Assembly: GCA_019423685.1 (NCBI GenBank)
Contig: JAHZAY010000002.1
Span: forward strand, 1-64,000
Length of the DNA stretch: 64,000 bases
From: Clostridiales bacterium
GTDB lineage: Bacteria > Bacillota > Clostridia > Oscillospirales > Ruminococcaceae
Direction of reading: 5' to 3'
Part shown: positions 49,412-58,672 of the stretch, one piece after another
Position numbering within the stretch: the first letter of the stretch is position 1
Layout: each line of letters begins with the position of its first letter
Translations under genes and position numbers: made by a program
The notes under the pieces: model-generated
Told to the model about the DNA's origin: nothing
The model's database searches: none
What the model saw: only the letters and a program-made list of their open reading frames with translations

Positions 49412-49849
49412 ATGAATGAGAAAACGGAACCAGAAAAGGAATATCCTTATATAGACCGCCCTATGTGGTTATACAGCCGAAGCAGCGATAAGAAAATATC
49501 GGCTCCCATGCAGCAGATGTACGAGTTGTTGGAGGAAGCCCAGCGCCGCAGTTACACGGTTGTAGGCACTTCACAGGATATGGGGACTGGCAGAAGCATG
49601 GCTCGGATGGGATTACAACAAATGATGCGCTCTGTGAAAGACGGTCATGTCCGTGCTGTGCTTGTTCGGGATTTAACCCGCCTGAGCCACGATCCTGCCA
49701 TCTTGATTCGAATACTGGAATTTTTGCAGGATCACGATACGGTACTGATCACCACTGACAGCAATCTTCCGTATGAGCTCTACCTCAAAGGGCTGGAAAA
49801 TCGCTTTTATCAAAGAGCAGCTCGAAAGAGTCTCTCTCTGCCGTGGTAA
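49412..49849 (+). CDS. stand-alone serine recombinase catalytic domain
   Basis: This 145-residue protein has only the resolvase N-terminal domain. The active-site serine is in LYSRSSDKK (Ser25), and the supporting arginine region LVRDLTRLSHDPAILIRILEFL is present. The downstream recombinase and zinc-ribbon domains of large serine recombinases are absent, although the ORF is not obviously frameshifted. It lies 16 bases after the helicase. It may be an accessory or regulatory subunit for the full-size recombinases downstream. Confidence 0.75.
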   Translation: MNEKTEPEKEYPYIDRPMWLYSRSSDKKISAPMQQMYELLEEAQRRSYTVVGTSQDMGTGRSMARMGLQQMMRSVKDGHVRAVLVRDLTRLSHDPAILIRILEFLQDHDTVLITTDSNLPYELYLKGLENRFYQRAARKSLSLPW

Positions 49850-49861
49850 AGGGGGTATATC

Positions 49862-50041
49862 ATGAACACTACATATAATCCCGATGCACCCACCCTTACT
49901 GTAGTTAATGAAATCAAATATTATATGGCGCTTTCGGCGCTTAAAAAAATGCTGGCTGATGGCGTGATAACCTCAGAAAATTACAACAAAGCCACTGTTG
50001 CTATTGCCGAAAGATACCGAGTTTTGAGGTACGATATTTAG
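49862..50041 (+). CDS. small SHOCT-like conserved protein
   Basis: This 59-residue frame has GGGGGT upstream of ATG. The C-terminal half (ALSALKKMLADGVITSENYNKATVAIAERY) has the short helical pattern of SHOCT-type proteins that commonly precede serine recombinase genes on Firmicute ICEs. The function is unknown. Confidence 0.6.
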   Translation: MNTTYNPDAPTLTVVNEIKYYMALSALKKMLADGVITSENYNKATVAIAERYRVLRYDI

Positions 50042-50145
50042 TTGTTGTCGTGATAGCTTTCTACCAGACATTGTGGTAGTGTTGTTGCTATGGAACGGTC
50101 ATAATAGATGCCTCCCAAATAAGCGCAGAAAGGATGGTGCGGAGA

Positions 50146-51690
50146 ATGCCACAGGTGCAAATCATCGAACCCACAATAAGACCACAAGAGCAAAAAATCC
50201 GGGTTTGCGCTTATGCACGTGTGAGCAGCGACTCCGACGATCAACTTAATTCCTTTTCTGCTCAGGTTGAATATTTCACACAACTGATACAAAACCACAG
50301 CAATTGGGAATTCGTTGATATTTATGCCGATGAGGGCATAACCGGTACCAGAGCCGATAAACGTGATGAGTTCCAAAGACTCATGCGTGATTGTCGAGCT
50401 GGGAGAATAGACCGTATATTGGTTAAATCTATTTCCAGATTTGGGCGAAACAGCACGGACTGTATCGAAGCTGTGAGGGAACTCAAAATGCTGGGGGTTA
50501 CTGTAGCGTTTGAAAAAGAAGGCATTGACACTGGACAAATGACTAACGAAATGTATTTTTCCATGTACAGTGCATTCTCACAGGAAGAGTCAACCTCTAT
50601 TGCAAAGAATATGCGCAGGGGCGCAGCCATGCGGATGAAAAACGGAACCTATCGTCTGTCACAAGCACCCTATGGTTATCGTTTAGATGAAAAAGGCGGT
50701 TTCCTAATTCAGCCCGAAGAAGCAAAAATCGTCCGAAAGATATTCGGGGATTTTCTTTCAGGAAAGAGTATTCAAGAAATTACCAATGAACTTGCGGCAG
50801 CTAAAGTGCCAAAACTGAAAGGAAACCCTGTGTGGAGTGCCACTGGCGTCTCGTATATTTTAACTAACGAGCGTTACATAGGGGACGAATTATTCCAGAA
50901 ACGCTTTACCACAGATGCCTTTCCATTTAAAAAAGTGAAGAACCGTGGAGAGAAAAGTCAGTTTTATGCTGAAAATACCCATGAAGCTATCGTTAGCCCT
51001 AATGTGTTCAGAATGACGCAAGAACTTCTTAAAAAGAAAAATCAGCTTCATGGCCGAAAAAAGGAAATGCAATCCTATACCTTTTCTAAAATGCTGGAGT
51101 GCAGCGAATGCGGGAGTACATTCTGCAGACGTGTAACTAAAGCTGGAACAGTGGTCTGGTCTTGCTACCGTCATTTTCGTGATAAAAGATTATGCACCAT
51201 GGAAAATGTGCAGGAATCTGAAGTGGAATCAGCATTTGTTACCTTATATAATAAACTGGGGAGAAATCGCTCGGAGATTTTAACACCATTTATTTTACAA
51301 GTGGAAAACCTGCGTGATAAAAACTTTATGTCCCATCCGGGGGCAATGCAGTTGAACAAAGAAATAGCGGATCTGTTAGAGCAGAATCATGCACTGGCTA
51401 CTTTAAGAGCCAAAGAGTGCATTGATTCTGCTTTCTTTATGAGTGAAACCAATGCCAATAATGCCAAGTTGGAAAATTTGCGGAAAGAGTTACAACGATA
51501 CCGTGATTTAAACGACTACCGAGAAATTCTCGATGGAAGCCATTTGCTTCTGAAGATTTTCGATGAACAGGAAAGTATCCTACAGTTTGAACCTACGGCA
51601 TTTCGTAACATGGTTATTAAAGTGAGGATTTCCTCAGAAACTATCTGCTTCCAACTAATCAACGGGATGGAACTGGCTGAGAGAAGATAG
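50146..51690 (+). CDS. large serine recombinase 1
   Basis: This roughly 514-residue recombinase has a catalytic domain with nucleophile Ser27 in YARVSSDSD and the helix region ISRFGRNSTDCIEAV. A recombinase domain (APYGYRLDEKGGF, SYILTNERYIGDE) and a zinc ribbon (LECSECGS...WSCYRH) follow, then a coiled coil. It catalyses ICE integration or excision. ATG 50146 is favoured; 50134 is an in-frame alternative lying on the ribosome site. It lies 11 bases upstream of the next recombinase gene. Confidence 0.93.
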   Translation: MPQVQIIEPTIRPQEQKIRVCAYARVSSDSDDQLNSFSAQVEYFTQLIQNHSNWEFVDIYADEGITGTRADKRDEFQRLMRDCRAGRIDRILVKSISRFGRNSTDCIEAVRELKMLGVTVAFEKEGIDTGQMTNEMYFSMYSAFSQEESTSIAKNMRRGAAMRMKNGTYRLSQAPYGYRLDEKGGFLIQPEEAKIVRKIFGDFLSGKSIQEITNELAAAKVPKLKGNPVWSATGVSYILTNERYIGDELFQKRFTTDAFPFKKVKNRGEKSQFYAENTHEAIVSPNVFRMTQELLKKKNQLHGRKKEMQSYTFSKMLECSECGSTFCRRVTKAGTVVWSCYRHFRDKRLCTMENVQESEVESAFVTLYNKLGRNRSEILTPFILQVENLRDKNFMSHPGAMQLNKEIADLLEQNHALATLRAKECIDSAFFMSETNANNAKLENLRKELQRYRDLNDYREILDGSHLLLKIFDEQESILQFEPTAFRNMVIKVRISSETICFQLINGMELAERR

Positions 51691-51701
51691 GAGTTATACC
51701 A

Positions 51702-52547
51702 ATGAAAAAGAAAAGATATCTGCCTTTCGGTTATCAAATGGAAAAAGGGAACATTATCCCACACCCTGACGAGGGACCTTTGGTGCAGGTTATCTTTTCG
51801 AAATACCTTGAAAGGGCAGCGCTTTCATCTCTTGCTAAATATGCTGCATTATCGGGTATTCCCTATCGAGAAGGATCAGAACGATGGAATAAAACCATGA
51901 TTTGCCGGATTTTAGACAATCCCAAATATGTAGGCATCGAAGGATTTCCGCCACTGATTTCAAAGGAAGAATTTGAAGAAGCTGCATCCCTTAGAAAATC
52001 TAAGGCAAAACAATATGGCGGCAGCCTTTCTGCAGAAATGAAAAAAATCCGCCAGCAAATTTGCTGTGGGATTTGCGGGAACTCCCTGAAGCGAGTCAAC
52101 ATGAGGACGGGATATATTCTGTGGGAATGCCCGGAATGCGGAATTAGCACAGATTATCTTTCAGATGAACTACTGCTGCAGGGTGTAACCATGCTGTTAA
52201 ACCGAGTTATTAAAAATCGGGAAAAAATAAAGCCGGAAGAAAAGCACTGCGAATGCCTATCCATCGAAGTCATGCGACTAAACAATGAGATTAACCGGCA
52301 GATGTCCAATCCCTGTGCTAATGCGGATCAACTGCTACAGCTTATTATGGATTGTGCCAAAGCAAAGTACGCAGTCTGCGATAGCGGCATCTTGGAACAG
52401 ATGACTTGCCTTATACAAAAACGGTTAGAACATCAACATCCAATTTCCGATTTTGACTATGAATTGTTTAACAGTATTGCAGAAAAAATTCTTATTCAAC
52501 CGAACTCATCCATTCAACTTCAACTGCGAAATGGAAAAGTAATATAG
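51702..52547 (+). CDS. recombinase-like protein lacking the catalytic domain
   Basis: This 281-residue protein begins at the recombinase domain (YLPFGYQMEKGNIIPHPDEG, ICRILDNPKYVGIEGFPP). A zinc ribbon (CCGICGNSL...WECPECG) and C-terminal helices follow. There is no N-terminal resolvase domain or catalytic serine, and the gene has its own ATG 11 bases after recombinase 1. It appears to be an intact DNA-binding partner and not a decayed copy. It may act as a directionality or architectural factor. Confidence 0.82.
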   Translation: MKKKRYLPFGYQMEKGNIIPHPDEGPLVQVIFSKYLERAALSSLAKYAALSGIPYREGSERWNKTMICRILDNPKYVGIEGFPPLISKEEFEEAASLRKSKAKQYGGSLSAEMKKIRQQICCGICGNSLKRVNMRTGYILWECPECGISTDYLSDELLLQGVTMLLNRVIKNREKIKPEEKHCECLSIEVMRLNNEINRQMSNPCANADQLLQLIMDCAKAKYAVCDSGILEQMTCLIQKRLEHQHPISDFDYELFNSIAEKILIQPNSSIQLQLRNGKVI

Positions 52548-52569
52548 CCTACCGGAAAGGAGCATTTAT

Positions 52570-54213
52570 ATGGAGCAAAAACTCTCTGACAGACAAAAAA
52601 TCATCCGTGAAATCAAACCCTCGCCAGTGCTGCAGGCAAGGACCCGAAATCATAAATTGCGAGTAGCAGCTTACTGCCGAGTCAGTACCGATCAGGAAGA
52701 ACAGCAAACCAGTATTGAAAATCAAATTGCTTATTATGAGGATTTCATTCATTCGAATCCTGAATGGGAATATGCTGGTGTTTTTTCAGATGATGGCATA
52801 AGCGGAACCAGAGATGAGAACCGCCCCGGATTTATGGAAATGATTAAGCAGTGTAAAAAAGGAAAAATTGACATGATACTGGCAAAGTCACTATCCAGAT
52901 TTTCCCGAAATACACTCCAATGCATTTCATATATAAGAATGCTCAAGGATAGAGGTATCATCATCCGATTTGAAAAAGAGGGGTTGGACACTTCCCGTGT
53001 AACCAGCGAAATATTCTTCACATGGACCAGCGCCTTCGCTCAAGGCGAAAGCGAATCCCTGAGCAACAACGTCAAATGGGGAAAACGCAAGGGTTACAGT
53101 CAAGGAAAATTCACTTTTCCTTATGCGAGTATGCTTGGCTATAAAAAAGGAGAGAATGGAGAGCCGGAAATTGTACCGGAAGAAGCAGAACATATTAAAA
53201 TGATTTTTAACCTGTTTCTGCTGGGGCGCAGCCTGCGTCAGATCAAGGAAGCATTGGAACGACGAAACATACTGACACCACGAGGTAATACCGAATGGGG
53301 ATTATCCAGCATTGAGCATATCTTGCGGAATGAAAAATACATGGGGGATGTGCTGCTGCAAAAGAGTTATACCGTAGACTTCCTGACTAAGAAAAAGAAG
53401 AAAAACAATGGAGAACTTACACAATACTACATCACCGATAACCACCCGGCTATCATCCCTCGTGAGGATTTCCTGAACGTCCAACTTGAACTGACCAGAA
53501 GGAACAGCAAAAAGAAGGTTTCACAAAAGAAAACCAAGAGCGCGCTGGGCAAATACTGCAGCAAGTATGCCCTTTCCGAAAGACTGGTTTGCGGGGAGTG
53601 CGGTTCTATGTACCGCAGAACTACTTGGGTGAAAAAAGGAAAGAAAAAAGTAGTTTGGCGCTGTATCAGCCGATTAGAATTCGGAACAAAATACTGCCAA
53701 CACTCACCGACTTTGTTAGAAGAAACCTTGCATCAAGCAATACTCCAATGCGTTCAGAGTGTGGTTGAGGATAAGGAAGATATTCTGAAAACTCTGCGTG
53801 ACGTACAAGAAAACATTATCCTGTTTACAGGGAATCAAGTTACACCGCAATCATTGGAAAAGCAAATAGATAAACTGCAGCAGGAAATGTCGGCCTTAGT
53901 TAAAATTGTTGCTCAAGGCGGCGACAGCGACTTCTATGCCGCAAAGTTGCGGCAACTTTCCGAACAAAAAATGGAGCTCACCAATCAACTGCAGGAAGTT
54001 CAGAAAAAGAAGATGGCAAATCAGGCACAGGAATACCAATATCAACAAGCCCTGATTTATATCAACAACGAGGAAAACTTAAATCTCACGGAGTTTAATG
54101 ATGACTTTATCCGAAGAATCATTGAACAGGTGACCGTCCTATCCGCAACACAAATAAGGATACGATTTGTCGGTGGATACGAACAGGATGTAAACCTGCC
54201 ATTAAAGAAATAG
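52570..54213 (+). CDS. large serine recombinase 2
   Basis: This 547-residue full-size enzyme has nucleophile Ser39 in YCRVSTDQE, the SLSRFSRNTLQC helix, the recombinase domain (FPYASMLGYKKG, SSIEHILRNEKYMGDV), zinc ribbon (CGECGSMYRRTTW) and a C-terminal coiled coil. AAAGGAG is upstream of ATG. It is the last of the recombinase series and is followed by a long perfect hairpin. Confidence 0.93.
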   Translation: MEQKLSDRQKIIREIKPSPVLQARTRNHKLRVAAYCRVSTDQEEQQTSIENQIAYYEDFIHSNPEWEYAGVFSDDGISGTRDENRPGFMEMIKQCKKGKIDMILAKSLSRFSRNTLQCISYIRMLKDRGIIIRFEKEGLDTSRVTSEIFFTWTSAFAQGESESLSNNVKWGKRKGYSQGKFTFPYASMLGYKKGENGEPEIVPEEAEHIKMIFNLFLLGRSLRQIKEALERRNILTPRGNTEWGLSSIEHILRNEKYMGDVLLQKSYTVDFLTKKKKKNNGELTQYYITDNHPAIIPREDFLNVQLELTRRNSKKKVSQKKTKSALGKYCSKYALSERLVCGECGSMYRRTTWVKKGKKKVVWRCISRLEFGTKYCQHSPTLLEETLHQAILQCVQSVVEDKEDILKTLRDVQENIILFTGNQVTPQSLEKQIDKLQQEMSALVKIVAQGGDSDFYAAKLRQLSEQKMELTNQLQEVQKKKMANQAQEYQYQQALIYINNEENLNLTEFNDDFIRRIIEQVTVLSATQIRIRFVGGYEQDVNLPLKK

Positions 54214-54220
54214 GTTGCCT

Positions 54221-54274
54221 GCAAAGAAATAGCACCGATGTCCTCAATCCGGGGCATCGGTGCTATTTCTTTGC
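54221..54274. repeat. 20-bp perfect inverted repeat after the recombinases
   Basis: The 20-bp arms (54221-54240 and 54255-54274) have a 14-base loop. The unit AAAGAAATAG also occurs as a direct repeat at 54204-54213, overlapping the recombinase stop. It has no T-tract on the right. It may be a terminator, or part of a recombinase binding or attachment site. Confidence 0.7.
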
Positions 54275-54285
54275 GGGAGAATAAA

Positions 54286-54366
54286 GTGTCCAATAGTGTC
54301 CAAAAAATAATTGACAAAATCGATTTGATATGCTATTATATTTTTATAGTGAACAGCTGTGTCCAA
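54286..54366 (+). promoter_or_regulatory. promoter of the IetAS-like pair with GTGTCCAA repeats
   Basis: TTGACA (54311-54316) and TATTAT (54334-54339) are 17 bases apart. GTGTCCAA occurs at 54286, 54296 and 54359; the last overlaps the ribosome site. These are good candidate operator sites. Confidence 0.75.
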
Positions 54367-54379
54367 GGAGAGTGCCAAT

Positions 54380-55531
54380 ATGAAAGCAAATTTAATAATC
54401 AATTTAGTAACCGCACACAGTAGCGGAAATGAATCTCAATTTGAAAGTGCACTTTCTGATTTGATTCATGATGAAGAAAAAAAAGGAAATGCCCAATTAG
54501 CGTTGTCTCTTAAAAATGCTTATTCGCCAGACAAACATTCTCAAAGTTCCATGATCAGCCCAATGTCTACAATGTCTTTTTCAGTACAGTCAGTTACCAA
54601 TTTACCCAAAGACAAAGATAGCACTTTGGATTTGGTTGAAATTTTGCAACCTACCATTCAGTTGAAAGATGTAGCACTATCGGAAAAGGCTCAAGATACA
54701 ATTCAGGAAATTATTGAAGAACAAAATAAAGCCCAAGAACTCATGAAGATAGGAATTACACCTACAAATAGAATATTATTCTGTGGTCCTCCCGGTTGTG
54801 GAAAAACAATGACCGCAAATGCCTTGGCAAAAGAATTAGGGTTACCCATCGCGTATGTTCATTTGGATGGTCTGGTATCATCGTATCTTGGCCAAACAGG
54901 AACAAATATCCGGAAAATATTTGAATTTGTAAAAGGAAAACGAATTATGCTATTTCTCGATGAATTCGATGCTATAGCGAAAAAAAGAGACGATTCCCAT
55001 GAACTCGGAGAATTGAAGCGAGTTGTAACTACCTTGTTGCAGAATATGGATGAAATGCCTGCAAATGTTTTTTTGGTTGCTGCAACCAATCACCATCATT
55101 TACTTGATCCAGCGATTTGGAGAAGATTTAATATTTCCATTTTGTTAGAAGAACCCAATGAAATGCAACGCCAGAAAATAATTGAGAACTCATTACGGGA
55201 TTTTTTGAAAGCATACCAAATTGATTCTCAAATATTGACCGTTCTTACGGATGGTATGAGTGGTGCTCAAATGCAAACATTCTTACAGTCATTAGGCAAG
55301 TTTTGTATTATGAATAAAAAAAGTGGATCAATTATTTCTATTGAAGAAATTGGAAAAATTTGGCTGAAGCATACTACTTTATACGTTAGTGAAGATGACG
55401 GTGACTTTATGAAGGCATTATCGAAACTTCAAAAGAATGGAGTATCGATTCGTACACTTGAGGCTATCACGGGGATTCCTCGTTCAACATTAAGTTATCG
55501 TTTTAACAAGGAGGGAAAATTAGATGAATGA
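54380..55531 (+). CDS. ietA: AAA+ ATPase of an IetAS-like system, with C-terminal HTH
   Basis: This 383-residue AAA+ protein has Walker A GPPGCGKTMTANALA (about 139-147), the pore-loop region GLVSSYLGQTG, Walker B LFLDEFDA (about 197) and sensor/Arg-finger residues near WRRFNI. A C-terminal 35-residue segment (GVSIRTLEAITGIPRSTLSYRFNKEGK) looks like a helix-turn-helix. The start at 54380 has AAGGAG at good spacing. It overlaps the protease gene by eight bases. Pairs of AAA ATPase and subtilisin are known as IetAS, with roles in plasmid maintenance and phage defence. The genes are AT-rich relative to the ICE core. Confidence 0.85.
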   Translation: MKANLIINLVTAHSSGNESQFESALSDLIHDEEKKGNAQLALSLKNAYSPDKHSQSSMISPMSTMSFSVQSVTNLPKDKDSTLDLVEILQPTIQLKDVALSEKAQDTIQEIIEEQNKAQELMKIGITPTNRILFCGPPGCGKTMTANALAKELGLPIAYVHLDGLVSSYLGQTGTNIRKIFEFVKGKRIMLFLDEFDAIAKKRDDSHELGELKRVVTTLLQNMDEMPANVFLVAATNHHHLLDPAIWRRFNISILLEEPNEMQRQKIIENSLRDFLKAYQIDSQILTVLTDGMSGAQMQTFLQSLGKFCIMNKKSGSIISIEEIGKIWLKHTTLYVSEDDGDFMKALSKLQKNGVSIRTLEAITGIPRSTLSYRFNKEGKLDE

Positions 55532-57737
55532 CAAAAAGCCTCATTTTTGGATTCCTGATGAGGAAGTAGAACGTGTATCCAAGAAGCCTACTGGTAGAAC
55601 TACGCCTCGTGATATTGTCTATTCTGAACACGGCGCTAAATTAAGCCACGGACTTCAATTAGTTAAGCAATCCGTCGAAGAACTTAAAGAAGATGACTCC
55701 TTACACGATGCCGGATTATACGTATTTAAAGTTGAACTGCCAGAGGGCGAAAAAATTCAGCATCAGTCTGATTTGTTTTCCAAGAATGGAATGTATGTAA
55801 ATGCAGTCAAGGATGAGCGACACGCAATAGTCTCTACAACGAAACATCAGTTCCAGATATTAAGGAATCGTGTTGCAGCATATACGGCAAATGGTACAAA
55901 TAAAACTCAATTTGACTATATAGAAAGCATTGCTCCATATATAGGAACAGAGAAGAATTCAGGAGAGCTAAGAAAAAAAGTATATATTGATCGGCCTCCA
56001 GAAACAGTAGATATTCAACTTATGTTTATCCCTAATTTGCAATCTAAGGACTATGCAATAGCAATTGAAAAGGTAAAAGAAAAAATTCACATTGTGCAGG
56101 GACAAATTCAGCAGGACCCCTATTACCTCTCTGATAGAACGCCAGTAATTCGTGCCGTTGTTCCATCCAGCACTTTAAGTCGTTTTGAGAATGACTCTGC
56201 GATATATAGAATTGAGGAGACTCGTTTTTTTAGTGTAGGAGTAGATGATTTTCTTATGAATATTCCCTCTTCTGCACAAATGACTGATGAAATTGATTTA
56301 GAAAATCTGCCAGTTGTCGTTGTTCTTGATTCCGGGATAAATTTTCCTCCTCCGTTTGATCAACTTGTAATCGAGCATTGGAGGGCTCCTCTATCTTCTG
56401 GGGGTGATAGAAATCACGGAACACGAGTAGCGAGCAGAGTATCATTTGCACATATGGGACAACAATTAGCACTTTCTCATTGCATTACTCCTCGCGCAAG
56501 AGTTATTGATTGCAATATACTTGATGGCTCTGTTCCAGAAAATATCATAATCCAGCGCATTCAAAAGGCTGTTGAAGCTTATCATGGGGTTTCGAAGATA
56601 TACAACTTATCTGCAAACGCGAGTCTTCCTATTGAAGGTGATGAGATGAGTATTATAGGATTTGAACTTGATGCATTGCAGTTGAAATATGGGGTCCAGT
56701 TTGTTGTTTCTGCCGGAAATCATGAACTTTGGAAAACAGAAACTTCCATTGATGATATACTAGATGATGATGATTCGCGAATTGCTCCCCCTGCTGATTC
56801 TATGCTCAGTATAGTAGTAGGAGCAGTTACAAGCGAGGATCATGTCGGTAGTCTTTCTGGAAAAAATATTATTGCTCCATACAGTAGACGAGGACCAGGT
56901 TTTGCTGGTTTTTCAAAGCCCGATATGTGTGCTTATGGTGGTACTATATCATTAGATGGAGCGGGTGCCCATGTGCCTGCTGATATGACTTCGTTAGTTC
57001 TTACCACAAATGCAACCGTGGAACCAGATGCAGGAACTAGTTTTACAGCCCCTACTGTTGCTGGTGATTTAGCAGAAATATCTAACAATACTCCTAATAA
57101 TGATATTTTGCTTGCAAAAGCTTTGTTGTATCACAATGCAAAGCCTTTATGGGAAAGTGACGAGATGGAAAATGAGGAATTAGCCTTTGCACATAACCTT
57201 TATGGAAGAGGAATTGCCTCGGTGGAGGATAGCAAATTCTCATCTCCTTCTCGAGTAACTTTCTTAAGGACAGGAAGCCTTAACAGACTAACCAAGGAAC
57301 GTGTGAAAATCTATATGCCAGAAGTTTTAGCAGCTCAGGTAGGCAGAAATGTAGCTCGAGTTACTGTCACTTGTCTTACGCTACCACCGATTGATCGCAC
57401 AAAGGGTAGCGAATATTTAGGAGCGTTTATTCGAGCCTCATTAAAAAAGTCTCATCCAGATGGCCGTTTGCTGCCGGTAGCACAAGACTATTCTGAAGGC
57501 CGAAGAAAATGGGACGTCTGTTGTCAATTCACTAAAACATTTACGTCGTTTAATTCTGGTGACTGGCAAATATGGCTAGAACTTTTCTCTCGTTGGGATG
57601 AGGAGAATTTAGATGTTCCATACGCACTGGTTGCTACTATTGAAGATGTTAGCGGTACTTTAGACGTGTATAGTGAAATTCAAGCACAAAATCGTTATCC
57701 GTTGGCAAATACTCTGCGTATAAAAGTTGATGCATAA
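55524..57737 (+). CDS. ietS: subtilisin-like serine protease of an IetAS-like system
   Basis: This 737-residue S8 peptidase has the full catalytic triad: Asp269 (VVVLDSGI), His298 (RNHGTRVAS) and Ser506 (AGTSFTAPT), with oxyanion Asn399 (SAGNHE). No signal peptide or propeptide cleavage site is seen, so it acts in the cytoplasm. The first 240 residues form a long domain without known motifs. The C-terminal 200 residues are beta-rich. The gene overlaps ietA by ATGAATGA, so the two are co-translated. The ATPase is expected to control or load the protease. Confidence 0.88.
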   Translation: MNDKKPHFWIPDEEVERVSKKPTGRTTPRDIVYSEHGAKLSHGLQLVKQSVEELKEDDSLHDAGLYVFKVELPEGEKIQHQSDLFSKNGMYVNAVKDERHAIVSTTKHQFQILRNRVAAYTANGTNKTQFDYIESIAPYIGTEKNSGELRKKVYIDRPPETVDIQLMFIPNLQSKDYAIAIEKVKEKIHIVQGQIQQDPYYLSDRTPVIRAVVPSSTLSRFENDSAIYRIEETRFFSVGVDDFLMNIPSSAQMTDEIDLENLPVVVVLDSGINFPPPFDQLVIEHWRAPLSSGGDRNHGTRVASRVSFAHMGQQLALSHCITPRARVIDCNILDGSVPENIIIQRIQKAVEAYHGVSKIYNLSANASLPIEGDEMSIIGFELDALQLKYGVQFVVSAGNHELWKTETSIDDILDDDDSRIAPPADSMLSIVVGAVTSEDHVGSLSGKNIIAPYSRRGPGFAGFSKPDMCAYGGTISLDGAGAHVPADMTSLVLTTNATVEPDAGTSFTAPTVAGDLAEISNNTPNNDILLAKALLYHNAKPLWESDEMENEELAFAHNLYGRGIASVEDSKFSSPSRVTFLRTGSLNRLTKERVKIYMPEVLAAQVGRNVARVTVTCLTLPPIDRTKGSEYLGAFIRASLKKSHPDGRLLPVAQDYSEGRRKWDVCCQFTKTFTSFNSGDWQIWLELFSRWDEENLDVPYALVATIEDVSGTLDVYSEIQAQNRYPLANTLRIKVDA

Positions 57738-57794
57738 AAGACTTTGGTTGAAGTATTTGAAGGCGGCATCTAAAATGTCCACCCCTGACAGACT

Positions 57795-57926
57795 GAGTCT
57801 GAACGCAATGCGCGTTCGGACTCTTTCTTTTTGTCCGAGCAGTTTACCACCTATCTTGGTGCTAAACTGCTCGCTTTTCTTTTAAATGGGGGTGACCGAT
57901 TGTACAATCGGTCACCCCCATTTTTT
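57795..57926 (+). terminator. three consecutive terminator-like hairpins
   Basis: First, GAGTCTGAACGC/GCGTTCGGACTC (57795-57823) is followed by a T-rich run. Second, CGAGCAGTTTA/TAAACTGCTCG (57836-57873) is followed by CTTTTCTTTT. Third is a perfect 34-base palindrome (57887-57920) followed by TTTTTT. They separate the mobile region from the chromosomal marR operon. The rest of 57738-58148 has no gene. Confidence 0.85.
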
Positions 57927-58148
57927 GCATACCGTTTTCCTGCACTCTCCGTTCCGGGATGCAGCATCTTCAACTGGTCCCCCCTGCCTTTTATAATGTT
58001 GGTGGGACAGTAAATTTCGCATGAGATAAGCAAAGATGAAAGGTAATATAAGCTTTTCTGGCATACTTACATATTTTGATGACATTTGTCTGTACTGTAT
58101 GCACAAAAAATTCAACTTTTTCGACCATGAAAACTATCGTGTGAGATA

Positions 58149-58177
58149 TTGACAATTGATGGCCTATATGATAAAAT
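58149..58177 (+). promoter_or_regulatory. marR-ABC operon promoter
   Basis: TTGACA (58149-58154) and TAAAAT (58172-58177) have a 17-base spacer, about 70 bases before the MarR start. Confidence 0.8.
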
Positions 58178-58246
58178 TTGTTTGCTTCCGAACTGTTAGG
58201 GAACGATACAATGGACAACAAATTTTTAAAAAGGGAGGGAAGGACG

Positions 58247-58672
58247 ATGAAAAAGGACTGTGGGGTCTGGATCAACATCCTGTCCCACAAGCTGAAAAAG
58301 CGCATGAACGCCAACACCCATAGCCTCGGACTGACCGGGGTACAAAGTCATGTCATGCACTATATCCTTGTGAAATGTGCGGACGGACCTGTATTTCAAC
58401 GTGATGTGGAAAAGGCGTTCAGTATGAGCCGCTCCACAACGACGGGGATCTTGCAGCTTATGGAAAAAAATGGCCTACTCCTGCGGCAGCCTGTTGAGAG
58501 CGACGCGCGCCTTAAAAGTTTAATTCCCACCCAAAAGGCAGCGAATCTTGATGCGCAGATCGGCGAATTTCTGCATCAAACGGAACAACTGCTCACCCGA
58601 GGAATTCCTGCGGAGCAGCTGGAGATGTTTTTGCGGACAGTCGAACAGATGAATCAGAATCTGGACAGCTGA
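58247..58672 (+). CDS. MarR-family regulator
   Basis: This 141-residue winged-helix protein reads MKKDCGVWINILSHKLKKRMN, then QRDVEKAFSMSRSTTTGILQLMEKNGLLLRQPVESDAR. That is the MarR DNA-binding helix-turn-helix and wing. GGGAGG lies 8 bases before 58247; upstream in-frame starts lack a ribosome site. It precedes the two ABC exporter genes and is probably their autorepressor, responding to a small-molecule ligand. Confidence 0.9.
   Translation: MKKDCGVWINILSHKLKKRMNANTHSLGLTGVQSHVMHYILVKCADGPVFQRDVEKAFSMSRSTTTGILQLMEKNGLLLRQPVESDARLKSLIPTQKAANLDAQIGEFLHQTEQLLTRGIPAEQLEMFLRTVEQMNQNLDS

Noticed and set aside
51702..52547. frameshifted remnant of a serine recombinase
   Set aside because: It has its own start, ribosome site, intact domains and zinc cysteines. 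The upstream gene ends with complete C-terminal domains, so nothing appears split by mutation.
7655..57785. ATGTCYACCCC match between the tRNA terminator (7656-7666) and the right end (57775-57785) as ICE att sites
   Set aside because: It is only 10 of 11 bases and one copy lies in a terminator stem. Too weak to call an attachment pair.
57795..57926. CRISPR-like array from the repeated hairpins
   Set aside because: The three hairpins differ in sequence and have T-tracts; they are terminators.
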